NCBI GenBank assembly: GCA_031553655.1
Contig: JAVBLG010000067.1
Location: forward strand, 1-42,586
Reading direction: 5' to 3'
Source: JAVBLG01 sp031553655
GTDB lineage: Bacteria > Desulfobacterota > Desulfovibrionia > Desulfovibrionales > Desulfovibrionaceae
Length of the DNA: 42,586 nucleotides
In this document: piece after piece, positions 7,651 through 16,363 of the stretch
How positions within the stretch are numbered: position 1 is the stretch's first letter
Layout: each line of letters starts with the position of its first letter
The notes under the pieces: model-generated
The model's input: only the letters and a program-made list of their open reading frames with translations
What the model was told of the DNA's origin: nothing
The model's database searches: none
Translations under genes and position numbers: made by a program

Positions 7651-9639
7651 CTAGTCAGGGATTATCTGATAGTAGGGTTTCTTGTACAGTTTGGTTTCGC
7701 CGGTAGCCGGGTTGTACTTGGAGTTCACGAAGCACTTCCACTTGCCGTCTTCGAGGCCCAAGAAGTCGGCTCTGTAGTAGAAGCCGGGGTAGCGGGACTC
7801 TTCGCGGAAGGAGATGTGCTGCATGTGCAGGCGCACAGTCCAGAGGCGATGGTAGTTTTCCCAGCAACGGAGCAGTTCGTGCAGGTCGCGGGCAGCCAGC
7901 TTGTAAGAGTCTTCTTCCATCATGCCGAGCAGGTGGAAGCCGGTGTCAAGCAGGGCTTTGGAGGTGGTATAGTAGTTGCTTACGCCGCCACCGTATTCGT
8001 CGGTGCACTTCACGAGACGCATCATGAAGTTTTTCGGCGAAATGTAGTTGGGGTTCACAACCGGGTCGGTGGAGGCGGCTTTGCCTTCCTGATAGTTGTA
8101 GAACGGACGGTAGACAAGCTTTTTCAGTTCGTCGGCGGTTTCTTTCACAGAGGGCTTGAAGTCCTTGTGATCGAGGCACCAGCGCACCATCTGCTTGCCG
8201 CAGATGCGACCTTCGGCGTGGGAGCCGGAGGAGAACTTGTGGCCGGAAGCGCCAACGCCGTCAGCGCAGGTCCACAGGCCTTCAACGGTGGTCATGCGGT
8301 TGTAGACCTTGCCGTTGGCGGCGCGCACTTTGTAGTCTTCGGGAACCCAAGCTTCGTCGGGACCGGAAACCCAGATGCCGCAGCAGCCGGAGTGGGAGCC
8401 GAGCAGATAAGGTTCGGTGGGCATGATTTCCGAGCCGCGTTCTTCGGGCTGGATGTTCATGGAAGCCCACAGGTTGGCCTGGCCAACGCACATGTCGAGG
8501 AAGTCTTCCCAAGCTTCGGATTCAAGATGCTTCTGCTGTTCTTCGTCCAGAGTGGCGAAGGTGGTCTGCAGGGCGGTCTTGGTGTCCATATAGATGGGGC
8601 CGCGACCTTCGCGCATTTCGCGAAGCATCATGTGGTTACGCAGGCAGGTGGGAATTACATGGCCTTTGGCGTAGCCGCGCTCTTCATAAGGTTTGAGCAT
8701 GGCCGCGTTGGTGGCGCAGTAGTCTTCACCGCGGCAGTTGGTGGCTTTGGCTTTGAACAGCAGGAACCAGGCGCCGACCGGGCCGTAACCGTCCTTGAAG
8801 CGGGCGGGCACGAAACGGTTTTCCATCATGGTCATTTCAGCGCCGACCTGAGCGCACATGGTGTAGGTGGAGCCGGAGTTCCACACGGGATACCAAGCGC
8901 GGCCCATGCCTTCACCGGTGGAGCGCGGACGGTACACGTTCACGGCGCCGCCGGCGGCCACAACGATGGCGTTGGAGCGGAAGATGTGCACTTCGTTTTC
9001 ACGAAGGTTGAAGCCCACAGCACCGGCGATGCGGTTGGGGGTTTTGGCGTCAAGCAGCAGTTTCACGATGAAAATGCGTTCCATGATGCGCGATTCGCCA
9101 AGAGCGTTCTTAGCGGCTTCGGCCACGATGCATTTGTAGGATTCACCGTTGATCATGATCTGCCAGCGGCCGGAACGCACAGGGTCGTCGCCCTTGCGCA
9201 GCGATTTGCCGGCGGCCTTGGCGGCGGCGCCGTCAAGGTTGTGGCCGTGTTCATCTTTAATCCAGCAGGGCAGGCCCCAGTCTTCAAAAAGGTGAACGGA
9301 GTCGTCAACGTGACGGCCCAGGTCATAGATCAGGTCTTCGCGAACGAGGCCCATAAGGTCGGTGCGCACCATGCGAACGTAATCTTCGGTGGGGTTTTTA
9401 CCGAGATAGGTATTGATGGCGGAAAGACCCTGAGCCACGGCACCGGAGCGTTCCAGGGTCGCTTTGTCGCAAAGCATGATTTTAAGGCCATGGGGTTCGG
9501 CCCAGCGCACGGCTTCAAAAGCCACGCCGCAGGAACCCATCCCGCCGCCGACTATAAGGATGTCGACGTCATGTTCTTTAACAACAGGTTCGGCGATGGC
9601 AACACCGCGCGGGCTTTCCTTGCTCGGAATCATCGGCAT
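7651..9639 (-). CDS. aprA: Adenylylsulfate (APS) reductase, alpha subunit
   Basis: The 662-residue catalytic subunit of dissimilatory APS reductase converts APS to sulfite and AMP in the cytoplasm. The FAD-binding motif DILIVGGGMGSCGVAFEA begins near residue 26, followed by the family segment TLERSGAVAQGLSAINTYLG. The LGSHSGCCGIWVSG region, DGVGASGHKFSSGSHAEGR and the aromatic C-terminus are also typical of AprA. The length is normal. It forms a heterodimer with AprB, whose gene ends 45 bases upstream, so the pair is co-transcribed. Electrons should come from QmoABC, encoded next. The start MPMIPSKESPRG has AAGGAGA upstream. I see no unusual substitution. Confidence 0.98.
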   Translation of the reverse strand: MPMIPSKESPRGVAIAEPVVKEHDVDILIVGGGMGSCGVAFEAVRWAEPHGLKIMLCDKATLERSGAVAQGLSAINTYLGKNPTEDYVRMVRTDLMGLVREDLIYDLGRHVDDSVHLFEDWGLPCWIKDEHGHNLDGAAAKAAGKSLRKGDDPVRSGRWQIMINGESYKCIVAEAAKNALGESRIMERIFIVKLLLDAKTPNRIAGAVGFNLRENEVHIFRSNAIVVAAGGAVNVYRPRSTGEGMGRAWYPVWNSGSTYTMCAQVGAEMTMMENRFVPARFKDGYGPVGAWFLLFKAKATNCRGEDYCATNAAMLKPYEERGYAKGHVIPTCLRNHMMLREMREGRGPIYMDTKTALQTTFATLDEEQQKHLESEAWEDFLDMCVGQANLWASMNIQPEERGSEIMPTEPYLLGSHSGCCGIWVSGPDEAWVPEDYKVRAANGKVYNRMTTVEGLWTCADGVGASGHKFSSGSHAEGRICGKQMVRWCLDHKDFKPSVKETADELKKLVYRPFYNYQEGKAASTDPVVNPNYISPKNFMMRLVKCTDEYGGGVSNYYTTSKALLDTGFHLLGMMEEDSYKLAARDLHELLRCWENYHRLWTVRLHMQHISFREESRYPGFYYRADFLGLEDGKWKCFVNSKYNPATGETKLYKKPYYQIIPD

Positions 9640-9684
9640 AGTTTTATCTCCTTGATTCGCACTTTTTTAATTGCATCTGGCCTA

Positions 9685-10176
9685 CTAGCGGCCGTGTTCC
9701 ATTTCCGTGCGGGTCTTGTCCGCTTCCTGCATTTCGAACTTTTTGCTGATGGCGTCTTTGGGAGCGCCAGGCAAGGCCTTCTCGGTGAAGAGCAGTTCGT
9801 CTTCCAGGTTGCCGCCCGCCGGATAGCCCTCAAAAGGCTTGATCGAGCCTTCGGGGGTGGTGCGAATGGGGAATTTGAAGCGTTTAACGTTGCCGTTGCG
9901 GAATTTGACTGTCCACATGATGGAGTCAGCCGAGCGCAGGGGAATACAGGTGCCGCCCATGGGAGCGAAGTCAGCATAGGGGCGAGCGGTGATGGCGCCT
10001 TGGGGGCAGATTTTCACGCATGAATAGCATTCCCAGCAGGCGTCGGGTTCCTGATTGAAGGCCTTCATTTCATCAGCGTCCAGGATCATAAGATCGTTGG
10101 GACAAATGTACATGCAGGCCGTCTTTTCGCCACCCTTGCAGCCGTCGCACTTGGACGGATCGACAAATGTCGGCAT
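9685..10176 (-). CDS. aprB: Adenylylsulfate (APS) reductase, beta subunit
   Basis: The 163-residue iron-sulfur subunit of APS reductase relays electrons to the FAD of AprA. Eight cysteines bind two 4Fe-4S clusters: Cys10, 13, 21 and 25 in CDGCKGGEKTACMYIC, where the longer spacing between the second and third cysteine is typical of AprB, and Cys47, 50, 53 and 57 in CWECYSCVKIC. The C-terminal part, from about residue 70, is the extension that wraps around AprA. It is the first gene of the aprBA unit and has GGAGG seven bases upstream. No sat gene lies next to it in this window. Confidence 0.98.
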   Translation of the reverse strand: MPTFVDPSKCDGCKGGEKTACMYICPNDLMILDADEMKAFNQEPDACWECYSCVKICPQGAITARPYADFAPMGGTCIPLRSADSIMWTVKFRNGNVKRFKFPIRTTPEGSIKPFEGYPAGGNLEDELLFTEKALPGAPKDAISKKFEMQEADKTRTEMEHGR

Positions 10177-10484
10177 ACTTATCCTCCAACTCTAGTAACA
10201 GGTTGTTTTGCTGTTTATTCGGCCATGGCTTCCGGCCATGGCCGAAAGCTCCCTGATTGAAAACTGCTTGCGCTTAAAGTAACAAGCCTGGGCAAGCAAG
10301 CCCGCAGCGGGCCTGAAAAAAGCCAGGATCCACTTTGGCGCTAAATGGTATGTATACTATTTCGCTGACTACGTCCAGAGCCTTCGTTAAATTTTTATGA
10401 GAAATCACGCTGATGATCTTTTATTTGTGGAGCGCCGGGGTTTTATTGGGCAAAAAAATAACAAGAAAATTTAAGAACAAAAGA
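10177..10484 (-). promoter_or_regulatory. aprB upstream region with 11-bp leader hairpin
   Basis: This gene-free stretch must hold the aprBA promoter. The clearest structure is a perfect 11-bp stem, TTCGGCCATGG (10218-10228) pairing with 10236-10246, with a 7-base loop. It has no T run after it, so it looks like a leader hairpin or an operator and not a terminator. It ends about 40 bases before the aprB start. I could not pick convincing -35 and -10 boxes; TATACA-like sequences occur near 10350-10360 on the minus strand. Confidence 0.4.
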
Positions 10485-10519
10485 AAGCGTCCTCTCCCAC
10501 TATATGGAAAAGGACGCTT
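10485..10519 (-). terminator. Terminator of the AbrB-like gene
   Basis: AAGCGTCCT (10485-10493) pairs with AGGACGCTT (10511-10519). On the minus strand the stem is followed by a T-rich stretch, TTCTTTTG. It lies 24 bases beyond the stop of the gene at 10544. Confidence 0.65.
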
Positions 10520-10543
10520 CACATTCAGAGCCTGTTTGTGGAT

Positions 10544-10912
10544 TTAATTCGATCCTGACAATTTTTCGCCAGTGCTTGAAATGATTAGAGCGCCATTTTG
10601 GAAGGCCAGAGTTATCACTTGTTTGGGTTCAAAGGTACAGCCGCACTTTTTGAGGGCCACGGGAGAAATCATTATGCCGCCCTTGTTGGAAAGAGCAAGT
10701 TTGCGCACTCTTCTTTCCTGCGAAACAACTTTCTTTTCCCATTCAAGCTTATAATAGCGTTCTTCTTTCTGCGACAGTCTGAACACCGCGCGCTCAAGGC
10801 TGGCTCGAGTGGCAAAATTCATATCCGACATAATCTGTTCGGCTTTAACATGTCTTTCAAGGAAGCTCTTCAGAGTTTCAAAATCTATGGATTGCCTTTT
10901 GGTCTTAGTCAT
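10544..10912 (-). CDS. Small protein with AbrB/SpoVT-like C-terminus, function unknown
   Basis: The 122-residue product begins MTKTKRQSIDFETLKSF, with AAGGAAA upstream; the open frame itself extends 18 codons further without a clear ribosome site. The middle is strongly charged (SQKEERYYKLEWEKKVVSQE), probably a long helix or coiled coil. The last 50 residues, with GGIMISPVALKKCGCTFEP and then VITLAFQNGALIIS, look like a swapped-hairpin AbrB fold, in which a short helix is followed by a strand ending in hydrophobic residues. Such domains bind DNA in antitoxins and transition-state regulators. No partner toxin is next to it; it sits alone between aprB and a divergently oriented gene. The AbrB link is by pattern only. 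Confidence 0.55.
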   Translation of the reverse strand: MTKTKRQSIDFETLKSFLERHVKAEQIMSDMNFATRASLERAVFRLSQKEERYYKLEWEKKVVSQERRVRKLALSNKGGIMISPVALKKCGCTFEPKQVITLAFQNGALIISSTGEKLSGSN

Positions 10913-11090
10913 CTTTGTATTTCCTTTTTGGAGGTTGTTCACTAAGATTACGCATTGCTTCTTCATTCTCTATAACATTTTCATTTTTAACGCAAGATGG
11001 GCTATTGTTTTTTAATTCCTAAAATAATTGTTAAGACTTAAATCTATACAAATTAATATGTTATACAATAAAAACTAATGGTGGACTGAA

Positions 11091-12848
11091 ATGACGCAAA
11101 AAAATTTTTACTCAGCTTACTCTGATTTACCTCTATTTTTACACCGAGTATTTGCGCACGGCTCCGGAGGCATGCGACCGAGACTGGACGGGCTTAATAT
11201 GGCCTTTGAGTTTATGAGCACAACGCAACATGATCAGCTTTGCTTCAGGCAAAAGTTATGCACTGATCTGTTGTTTTTCGTTTTTGAAGTTATGCCTTTG
11301 GATGGAAATTTCGCAGGGCAAATATTAAAAGTGCAAAAAATTTTACCGTGTATTCAGCCTGAACAACTGGCTTTGGCGGCTGCTTCAGTCAGATTTTGGC
11401 ATGTTCCTGATTCTGATGCGCAAGTATCTGAACTGATTAAAAACGGTAATATAAAAGAACTGGTTATTTTGATAGAAAAAGGAATTAGTGAATCGAATCA
11501 CAATATTTATTGGTTGCGTCAAGCCATGGAGGCGGCGGCCCTTGGATCGGACCCCGGCTGGTTGGCAAACCTGCTTCCAGCCAGCCGGGAGCGCGGCAGC
11601 AAAAACGGGAACTTGCCCCCGGCTCTGACCGCGCTGCAAAATTGGTTTATGGGCATGGCCTTCTGGTTTGATTCCGAATATGAACGGGCGCTTGAGTATT
11701 TTCTGGCCGCACCGCTGAAATGGCCCGGCCTTGAGGAAATGATCGGGCATTGCCTGTGCCGCCTAGGAGCCGACGAGGAAGGGCTGCCTGTTTTGCTGGC
11801 GGCGGTCGCCGAACGCCCTTGGCATGTTAGTTTGCTTAAAACCATACATGATCGCCTTAAGGGGATGCACCGCCCGCTGTCAGCCGTGCCCGCGTCCACC
11901 GCCGTTCTGCTCTATTCATGGAACAAGGCCGATGATCTTGACGCCACTCTTGCAAGCCTGTCAGCTTCGGTCGGAGATATGGCCAAAATAATATGCCTCG
12001 ACAACGGATCTTCAGACCGCACGCCAGAAGTTGTTTCTGCCTGGGCCGGGCGCCTGGGGAACGACCTTTTCCACAATGTGCGCCTGCCCGTAAACATAGG
12101 CGCGGCCGCCGCTCGCAACTGGCTGGCCACGTTGCCCGAAACGCGCGCCTGTGAATATGCCGCATATATTGATGACGATACGGCCGTTTCCAAAGACTGG
12201 CTACGGCATCTTTTTCGCGGCGCAGACCTGTATCCCCGCGCCTCTTCTTACGGCCTGCGCGTGGTGGACGCCCATGCGCCGTTCATTGTGCAGTCCGGCC
12301 CGCTACACCTGACGCCACTTTTTGCCCCGCTTCAAGGTTGCGATTCTCTGCCTGGTCAATCGGACGGAGGCGAAGCGGCAGAAATAGCCTTTTCGTCCGC
12401 AAGAGCTTATGCCGAACCATTCAATGTGAGTGGAACCGGAGGATTGGGGCTTGAGCAGGCCGACATGGGGCAATTCGACTTTATCGGGCCCTGCATTTCC
12501 ACCACAGGCTGCTGCCACATGTTCAGAACTTCAGAATTGGCGGCACGCGGGGGATTCGCGTTGTCGCTTTCACCTTCGCAGTATGACGATCTGGAATTTG
12601 ATTTACGCGCGGCAATGGACGGCGGCTTGTCCTGCCATAACGGTTTTTGCGCTGTAAAGCACTTCAAGCGTACTGGGGGCGGGGCGCAGCTGAAAGGACC
12701 GGCTTTTGGCAATGCCCTGGGCAACAAATATAAACTGCACGGACTTTATGATGAGGATCGGATTACGGAGGCGGCTCGCATGGAAACCGAGGCCCTGGAG
12801 GACGATTTTTTGTTGCGCCTGAAGGATTTGGACGAAGTTTTACTGTAA
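11091..12848 (+). CDS. Glycosyltransferase family 2 protein with helical N-terminal region
   Basis: A 585-residue cytoplasmic protein. Residues from about 271 form a GT-A glycosyltransferase: AVLLYSWNKADDLDATLASL is the nucleotide-binding start, ICLDNGSSDRTPEVV follows, and YIDDDTAVSKDW carries the DxD metal site (Asp361-363). Residues 1-260 have no recognised catalytic motif and look like helical repeats of TPR type (for example FDSEYERALEYFLAAP and LCRLGADEEGLPVLLAAVAE). The acceptor is unknown; protein or surface glycan modification is possible. The first 430 bases or so are AT-rich, and composition changes sharply near 11520, so the gene may be a mosaic. It precedes the chemoreceptor by about 200 bases and probably has a separate promoter. 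Confidence 0.75.
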   Translation: MTQKNFYSAYSDLPLFLHRVFAHGSGGMRPRLDGLNMAFEFMSTTQHDQLCFRQKLCTDLLFFVFEVMPLDGNFAGQILKVQKILPCIQPEQLALAAASVRFWHVPDSDAQVSELIKNGNIKELVILIEKGISESNHNIYWLRQAMEAAALGSDPGWLANLLPASRERGSKNGNLPPALTALQNWFMGMAFWFDSEYERALEYFLAAPLKWPGLEEMIGHCLCRLGADEEGLPVLLAAVAERPWHVSLLKTIHDRLKGMHRPLSAVPASTAVLLYSWNKADDLDATLASLSASVGDMAKIICLDNGSSDRTPEVVSAWAGRLGNDLFHNVRLPVNIGAAAARNWLATLPETRACEYAAYIDDDTAVSKDWLRHLFRGADLYPRASSYGLRVVDAHAPFIVQSGPLHLTPLFAPLQGCDSLPGQSDGGEAAEIAFSSARAYAEPFNVSGTGGLGLEQADMGQFDFIGPCISTTGCCHMFRTSELAARGGFALSLSPSQYDDLEFDLRAAMDGGLSCHNGFCAVKHFKRTGGGAQLKGPAFGNALGNKYKLHGLYDEDRITEAARMETEALEDDFLLRLKDLDEVLL

Positions 12849-12861
12849 CTTTTTTTCGCCC

Positions 12862-12888
12862 TATAGCTAACGGCAATCATGCCGATAC
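12862..12888 (+). promoter_or_regulatory. Sigma-28-like promoter before the chemoreceptor gene
   Basis: GCCGATAC (12881-12888) matches seven of eight positions of the flagellar sigma factor -10 box GCCGATAA. Eleven bases upstream TATAGCTA (12862-12869) matches five of eight of TAAAGTTT. The site would give a leader of about 150 bases. Sigma-28 control of chemoreceptors is common. A short dyad, CGGCA-ATCA-TGCCG (12871-12884), overlaps it. Confidence 0.45.
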
Positions 12889-13050
12889 GTGTCGCAGATC
12901 GGATTGGTGAATTTCTCATGATCCTGGCTGCTGGCTCTGATTTGAATTTACTTTTTAATCTGCTCGGATATAGTCCGATTTAAGTGTCTTGTATTTACCC
13001 TTTTGTCACATTTATACGTGTCCTGAAGCTTGTCGGAGGCAAGACCGCTT

Positions 13051-15441
13051 ATGAATCTACAAATGAAAATCCAGTTGCCGGTTATTTTATTGATTCTTTT
13101 AATATGCGGTGGCAGCGGCTACCTGTCTTATCAGAAAGCGGCTATGAATCTCGAATCGGCACTGATGGACAATATGCGCGGCGAAGCCGGAGCCCTGGCT
13201 CGCGCCACGGAAGATCTGGTGGACACCGTGGCCATGGACATAGCCCGCACCGCAACTCGTAGCGACATTGTGGATTTTATGGGCAAGGATTACCGCAACA
13301 AGGAAATTGCCGACAAGATGGTTGCCACCATGACCTCCATTGCCGATACCTATAAGGATTTTGAGCGTATTTCGCTCCTCGATCCCGAAGGCACTATTGT
13401 GGCTGCCTCCGATCCGAAAACCATCGGACAGAATTTCAAAGATCGTGAATATTTCCAGAGAGCCATGCGCGGCGAGGTCTTTATTGCAGCGCCCTTCAAA
13501 AGTCGTATCGACGGCAATGTGGTAATGACCGTTTCCGCACCCATAAAGCGCGACGGCAAGGTTGTGGGCATTGCCTACGGCACCATCTATCCCAACAAAA
13601 ATTTCTTCGAGCGCAACGTAAAGCCGGTGAGAGTGGGCAAAGAAGGTTTTGCCGCCGTTATCAACAGCGAAGGCATGTATGTTGTGCACAGGGATCAGAG
13701 CCGCCTGTTCAACGCCGATTTGCCCGTTAACGGCAATCTCAGGGCCATGGGGTCCGAAAACGAAGGTGTGAGGCACTACGTGGGCATGCGCGGGATACCC
13801 GTAGTGGTCTATTATATGAAGGCCCCCAGGGCCAAACTCAGTGTTCTGGTTCAGGCCGATGAAGACGACGTTTATTCCGGTCTGAAAGAAATGCGCAATA
13901 ATTCCGTCGTAGTGGCCATTATTTCAACCATTCTGGCCTCAGTGTTGATCTTCTTTATTTTGCGGCCGGTGCTCACCGGGCTGCGCCGGGGCATGGAATT
14001 CGCCTCAAGAATCGCCGCCGGCGATCTTTCGGGCACACTCAACGTACGCCGTAAAGACGAACTGGGCTCTCTGGCCGATGCCCTGCGCTCCATACCTGAA
14101 GTGCTTCAACGCCTTGTGGTAGAGTATGAAAAACTGGCCGGTGACATTGCCGCGGGCAGGCTTGCCGCGCGCGGGGACGACAGCCACTTTTCCGGAGCTT
14201 ATGCCAACCTTATGCGCGGCGCCAATGCCATTATCGCCAGCTTCGGCAAGGTGGTCGACAACATTCCCTCTCCGGTTATTACTTACGATCCCAACTCCAG
14301 AACTATCTATCAGAACGCCGCCGCCACTTCGGTGACCGGCCCCGATTATGCGGGCAAGACCTGCTCCGAAACCGTGCATCCCGAAGATTACGACACTCCG
14401 TCCTGCTCCATGCGCCAAGCCAGAGAAACCCTGCGCCAGGCTAGCTCGGAAACGCGCATCCATCCCAAAAGGGATCTTACCCTTGACATTCGCTACAACA
14501 CAATTCCTTTCCTCGATGACAAGGGCAAGCTGGCTTTTATTCTGCAATTGGCCACGGATCTCACCGAAATCAAACGCGTGCAGCGCACCATAATTGAAGT
14601 GGCCAATCAGGCCACCGACATATCCAATCGTATGGCCGCCGCATCCGAAGAACTTTCCGCCCAGGTGGAACAGGTTAGCCGGGGTACCGAAATTCAACGC
14701 GACCGCGTGGGGTCCACCGCCACGGCCATGGAAGAAATGAACGCCTCCGTGCTGGAAGTGGCCAGAAATGCCGGCGAGGCCAGCCAGCAGGCCGAAAACA
14801 CCCGCGCCAAGGCCGATGAAGGCGCGCGCCTGGTGGAGCGAGTCGTCAACGCCATAAATGAGGTTAATTCTTCCACCATGGACGTGCAGGCCAATATGCA
14901 GGAATTAGGGCGACAGGCCGAAAGCATCGGCGGCGTAATGAACGTCATCAGCGATATTGCCGATCAAACCAACTTGCTTGCTCTCAACGCCGCCATAGAA
15001 GCGGCTCGCGCCGGAGAAGCCGGGCGCGGTTTTGCCGTAGTGGCCGACGAAGTGCGCAAATTGGCCGAGAACACTATGAAAGCTACTCAGGAAGTAGGCG
15101 CCAATATTAAAGCCATTCAGGCCTCGGCTGCCAACAATATGCAAAAAACCAACGCCGCCGGGCAAAAAGTGGTGGAAGCCACCGAGCTTGCCGGTTCCTC
15201 CGGCTCGGCCTTGCGCGAAATTCTAGATCTGGCCGGGAAAAACTCCGCCTTGGTGGCCGGAATCGCCACCGCCGCCGAAGAGCAGTCGTCCACCTCCGAA
15301 GAAATCAACGGCTCCGTTGAAGAAATTAACCGCATCGCCGCCGAAACCACCGCCGGTATGACCCAATCTTCGTCCGCCGTCCAGGAACTGGCCGCCATGG
15401 CCCAGGATTTAAAAGGTTTACTGGACAAGCTGAAAAGTTAA
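13051..15441 (+). CDS. Methyl-accepting chemotaxis protein with dCache, HAMP and PAS domains
   Basis: A 796-residue chemoreceptor. A transmembrane helix at about 6-26 is followed by a large periplasmic region (about 30-285) of double-Cache type, with segments LDPEGTIVAASDPKTIGQNF and AAVINSEGMYVVHRD. A second membrane helix (VVVAIISTILASVLIFFIL) leads to HAMP (about 308-360) and then a PAS domain with VDNIPSPVITYDPNSRTIY. The C-terminal signalling domain has the MCP hairpin tip DQTNLLALNAAIEAARAGEA. There is no C-terminal CheR-binding pentapeptide. ATG 13051 is preferred, with GGAGG upstream; a TTG at 13030 is in frame but lies before the ribosome site. Its ligand is unknown. A strong terminator follows, so it is a single-gene unit. 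Confidence 0.93.
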   Translation: MNLQMKIQLPVILLILLICGGSGYLSYQKAAMNLESALMDNMRGEAGALARATEDLVDTVAMDIARTATRSDIVDFMGKDYRNKEIADKMVATMTSIADTYKDFERISLLDPEGTIVAASDPKTIGQNFKDREYFQRAMRGEVFIAAPFKSRIDGNVVMTVSAPIKRDGKVVGIAYGTIYPNKNFFERNVKPVRVGKEGFAAVINSEGMYVVHRDQSRLFNADLPVNGNLRAMGSENEGVRHYVGMRGIPVVVYYMKAPRAKLSVLVQADEDDVYSGLKEMRNNSVVVAIISTILASVLIFFILRPVLTGLRRGMEFASRIAAGDLSGTLNVRRKDELGSLADALRSIPEVLQRLVVEYEKLAGDIAAGRLAARGDDSHFSGAYANLMRGANAIIASFGKVVDNIPSPVITYDPNSRTIYQNAAATSVTGPDYAGKTCSETVHPEDYDTPSCSMRQARETLRQASSETRIHPKRDLTLDIRYNTIPFLDDKGKLAFILQLATDLTEIKRVQRTIIEVANQATDISNRMAAASEELSAQVEQVSRGTEIQRDRVGSTATAMEEMNASVLEVARNAGEASQQAENTRAKADEGARLVERVVNAINEVNSSTMDVQANMQELGRQAESIGGVMNVISDIADQTNLLALNAAIEAARAGEAGRGFAVVADEVRKLAENTMKATQEVGANIKAIQASAANNMQKTNAAGQKVVEATELAGSSGSALREILDLAGKNSALVAGIATAAEEQSSTSEEINGSVEEINRIAAETTAGMTQSSSAVQELAAMAQDLKGLLDKLKS

Positions 15442-15474
15442 CTTAGCAAGCGAAAAGTTATAAAGTTTGATGAT

Positions 15475-15523
15475 TGAGGGGGCAGGGGAAACTTTTTTGT
15501 AAAAAGTTTCCCCTGCCCCCTCA
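15475..15523 (+). terminator. Terminator after the chemoreceptor gene
   Basis: A perfect 23-bp inverted repeat has arms 15475-15497 and 15501-15523 and a three-base spacer. It begins TGAGGGGGCAGGGGAAAC and includes T and A runs at the loop. It lies 33 bases after the gene stop and may work in both directions, as the next gene is convergent. Confidence 0.85.
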
Positions 15524-15587
15524 AACTCCCCCATCCCTTTCTAAAACTTTTATTTGCGCCTGCTTATTTCTAAATTATATTTTTTAT

Positions 15588-15627
15588 AGCGCGTTTTGCG
15601 AATGAAATGAGCAAAATGCTCTGACGG
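15588..15627 (+). repeat. 40-nt hairpin repeat, copy A
   Basis: One of three near-identical 40-base elements (others at 29099-29138 and 35980-36019). It reads AGCGCGTTTTGCG, then AATGAAATGAG, then CAAAATGCTCTGACGG, and differs from copy C at two positions. It forms an imperfect RNA hairpin in this orientation. It lies between convergent genes. Confidence 0.8.
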
Positions 15628-15629
15628 TT

Positions 15630-15965
15630 TCAGGTCAGGTGCAAAATTGTCATGCCTCCTATCAGTAGGGCCATTCCAAACCAGGCGCTGGTTTTTAAGC
15701 GCTGCCCATGCAAAAACCAGCCGCCAAGGGAGGTACCCAATATGCCGAAGCCGCCCCACATGGCATAGGCTACGGACAGATCCATATTACGCACAGCAAG
15801 GGCCAGGCAGGTAAAGGCCAGGCACACAAGAATTAAGGCGGAGAATCCCAGAGTTTTGTTCTGGAAACCATCGGATTTAGAAAGCATGAGATTGGCCGCG
15901 ATGTCAAAAAGCGCCGCCATAATTATGGCCAACAGGCACAGCCATATGGGAGGATTGCTCAACAT
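15630..15965 (-). CDS. mdtI: SMR-family transporter subunit, MdtI-like
   Basis: A 111-residue, four-helix membrane protein of the small multidrug resistance family and the second gene of an SMR pair. It resembles MdtI, which with MdtJ exports spermidine in Escherichia coli: LMLSKSDGFQNKTLG, DLSVAYAMWGGFGILGTSLG and GQRLKTSAWFGMALLIGGM match the family. The conserved membrane acid in helix 1, normally glutamate, is aspartate here (ALFDIAANL). The start at 15965 overlaps the mdtJ-like stop by seven bases, so translation should be coupled. Paired SMR proteins usually work as heterodimers. Polyamine transport is an inference; cationic drugs or other amines are possible. Confidence 0.8.
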   Translation of the reverse strand: MLSNPPIWLCLLAIIMAALFDIAANLMLSKSDGFQNKTLGFSALILVCLAFTCLALAVRNMDLSVAYAMWGGFGILGTSLGGWFLHGQRLKTSAWFGMALLIGGMTILHLT

Positions 15966-16330
15966 GAGGCCCTCGCAAGCTGTTTTGCTTCGTTCCGACC
16001 TGATTCCGTTCCATGATGAACCAGCAGCGTGCCGGCCAGAACCATCAACAGACCGAGTACTCGGATACCGTCCAGTCGCTCTCCAATCACTACAACGCTG
16101 ATTAATACCACCAACAACAGCCCGAAGCCTTCCCAAAAAGCAAAAGCCACTCCCACCGGCAGCTTCACCACAGCCCTGGACAGAAAGTAATAAGAAAAGC
16201 CGAGCAGGATATACATAAACGCCATACCAAGCATTGGCCAACTGGTTTGCGATATTTTCATGGCGCTTGTTCCCGCAACTTCCAGAAGAATGGAAGCGCA
16301 CAGGAACAGCCAATAACGTAGTGTATCCAT
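15959..16330 (-). CDS. mdtJ: SMR-family transporter subunit, MdtJ-like
   Basis: A 123-residue SMR protein, partner of the overlapping downstream gene. Helix 1 has the conserved glutamate in ASILLEVAGTSAMK, helix 2 starts MAFMYILLGFSYYFLS, and helix 3 contains VGVAFAFWEGFGLLLVVLIS, the usual SMR dimer-contact pattern. The tail after about residue 105 is short, hydrophilic and ends in cysteine. ATG 16330 is chosen because AAGGAG lies nine bases upstream; the frame opens seven codons earlier. A recognisable promoter lies just ahead, with direct repeats before its -35 box. The substrate is not known; spermidine export by MdtJI is the best-known precedent. Confidence 0.82.
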   Translation of the reverse strand: MDTLRYWLFLCASILLEVAGTSAMKISQTSWPMLGMAFMYILLGFSYYFLSRAVVKLPVGVAFAFWEGFGLLLVVLISVVVIGERLDGIRVLGLLMVLAGTLLVHHGTESGRNEAKQLARASC

Positions 16331-16363
16331 AATTAGGAACTCCTTTTGCAAAATTATTTAAAA

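Noticed and set aside
7816..10023. Very long plus-strand open frame (735 codons) opposite aprA and aprB
   Set aside because: It is the antisense shadow of two strongly recognised genes; its translation is rich in Gly, His, Phe and Val with no motif.
10261..10300. Rex- or HcpR-like operator before aprB (TTGTTA with GCGCAA on the minus strand)
   Set aside because: The half-sites do not form a real palindrome and the match to known consensus sequences is weak.
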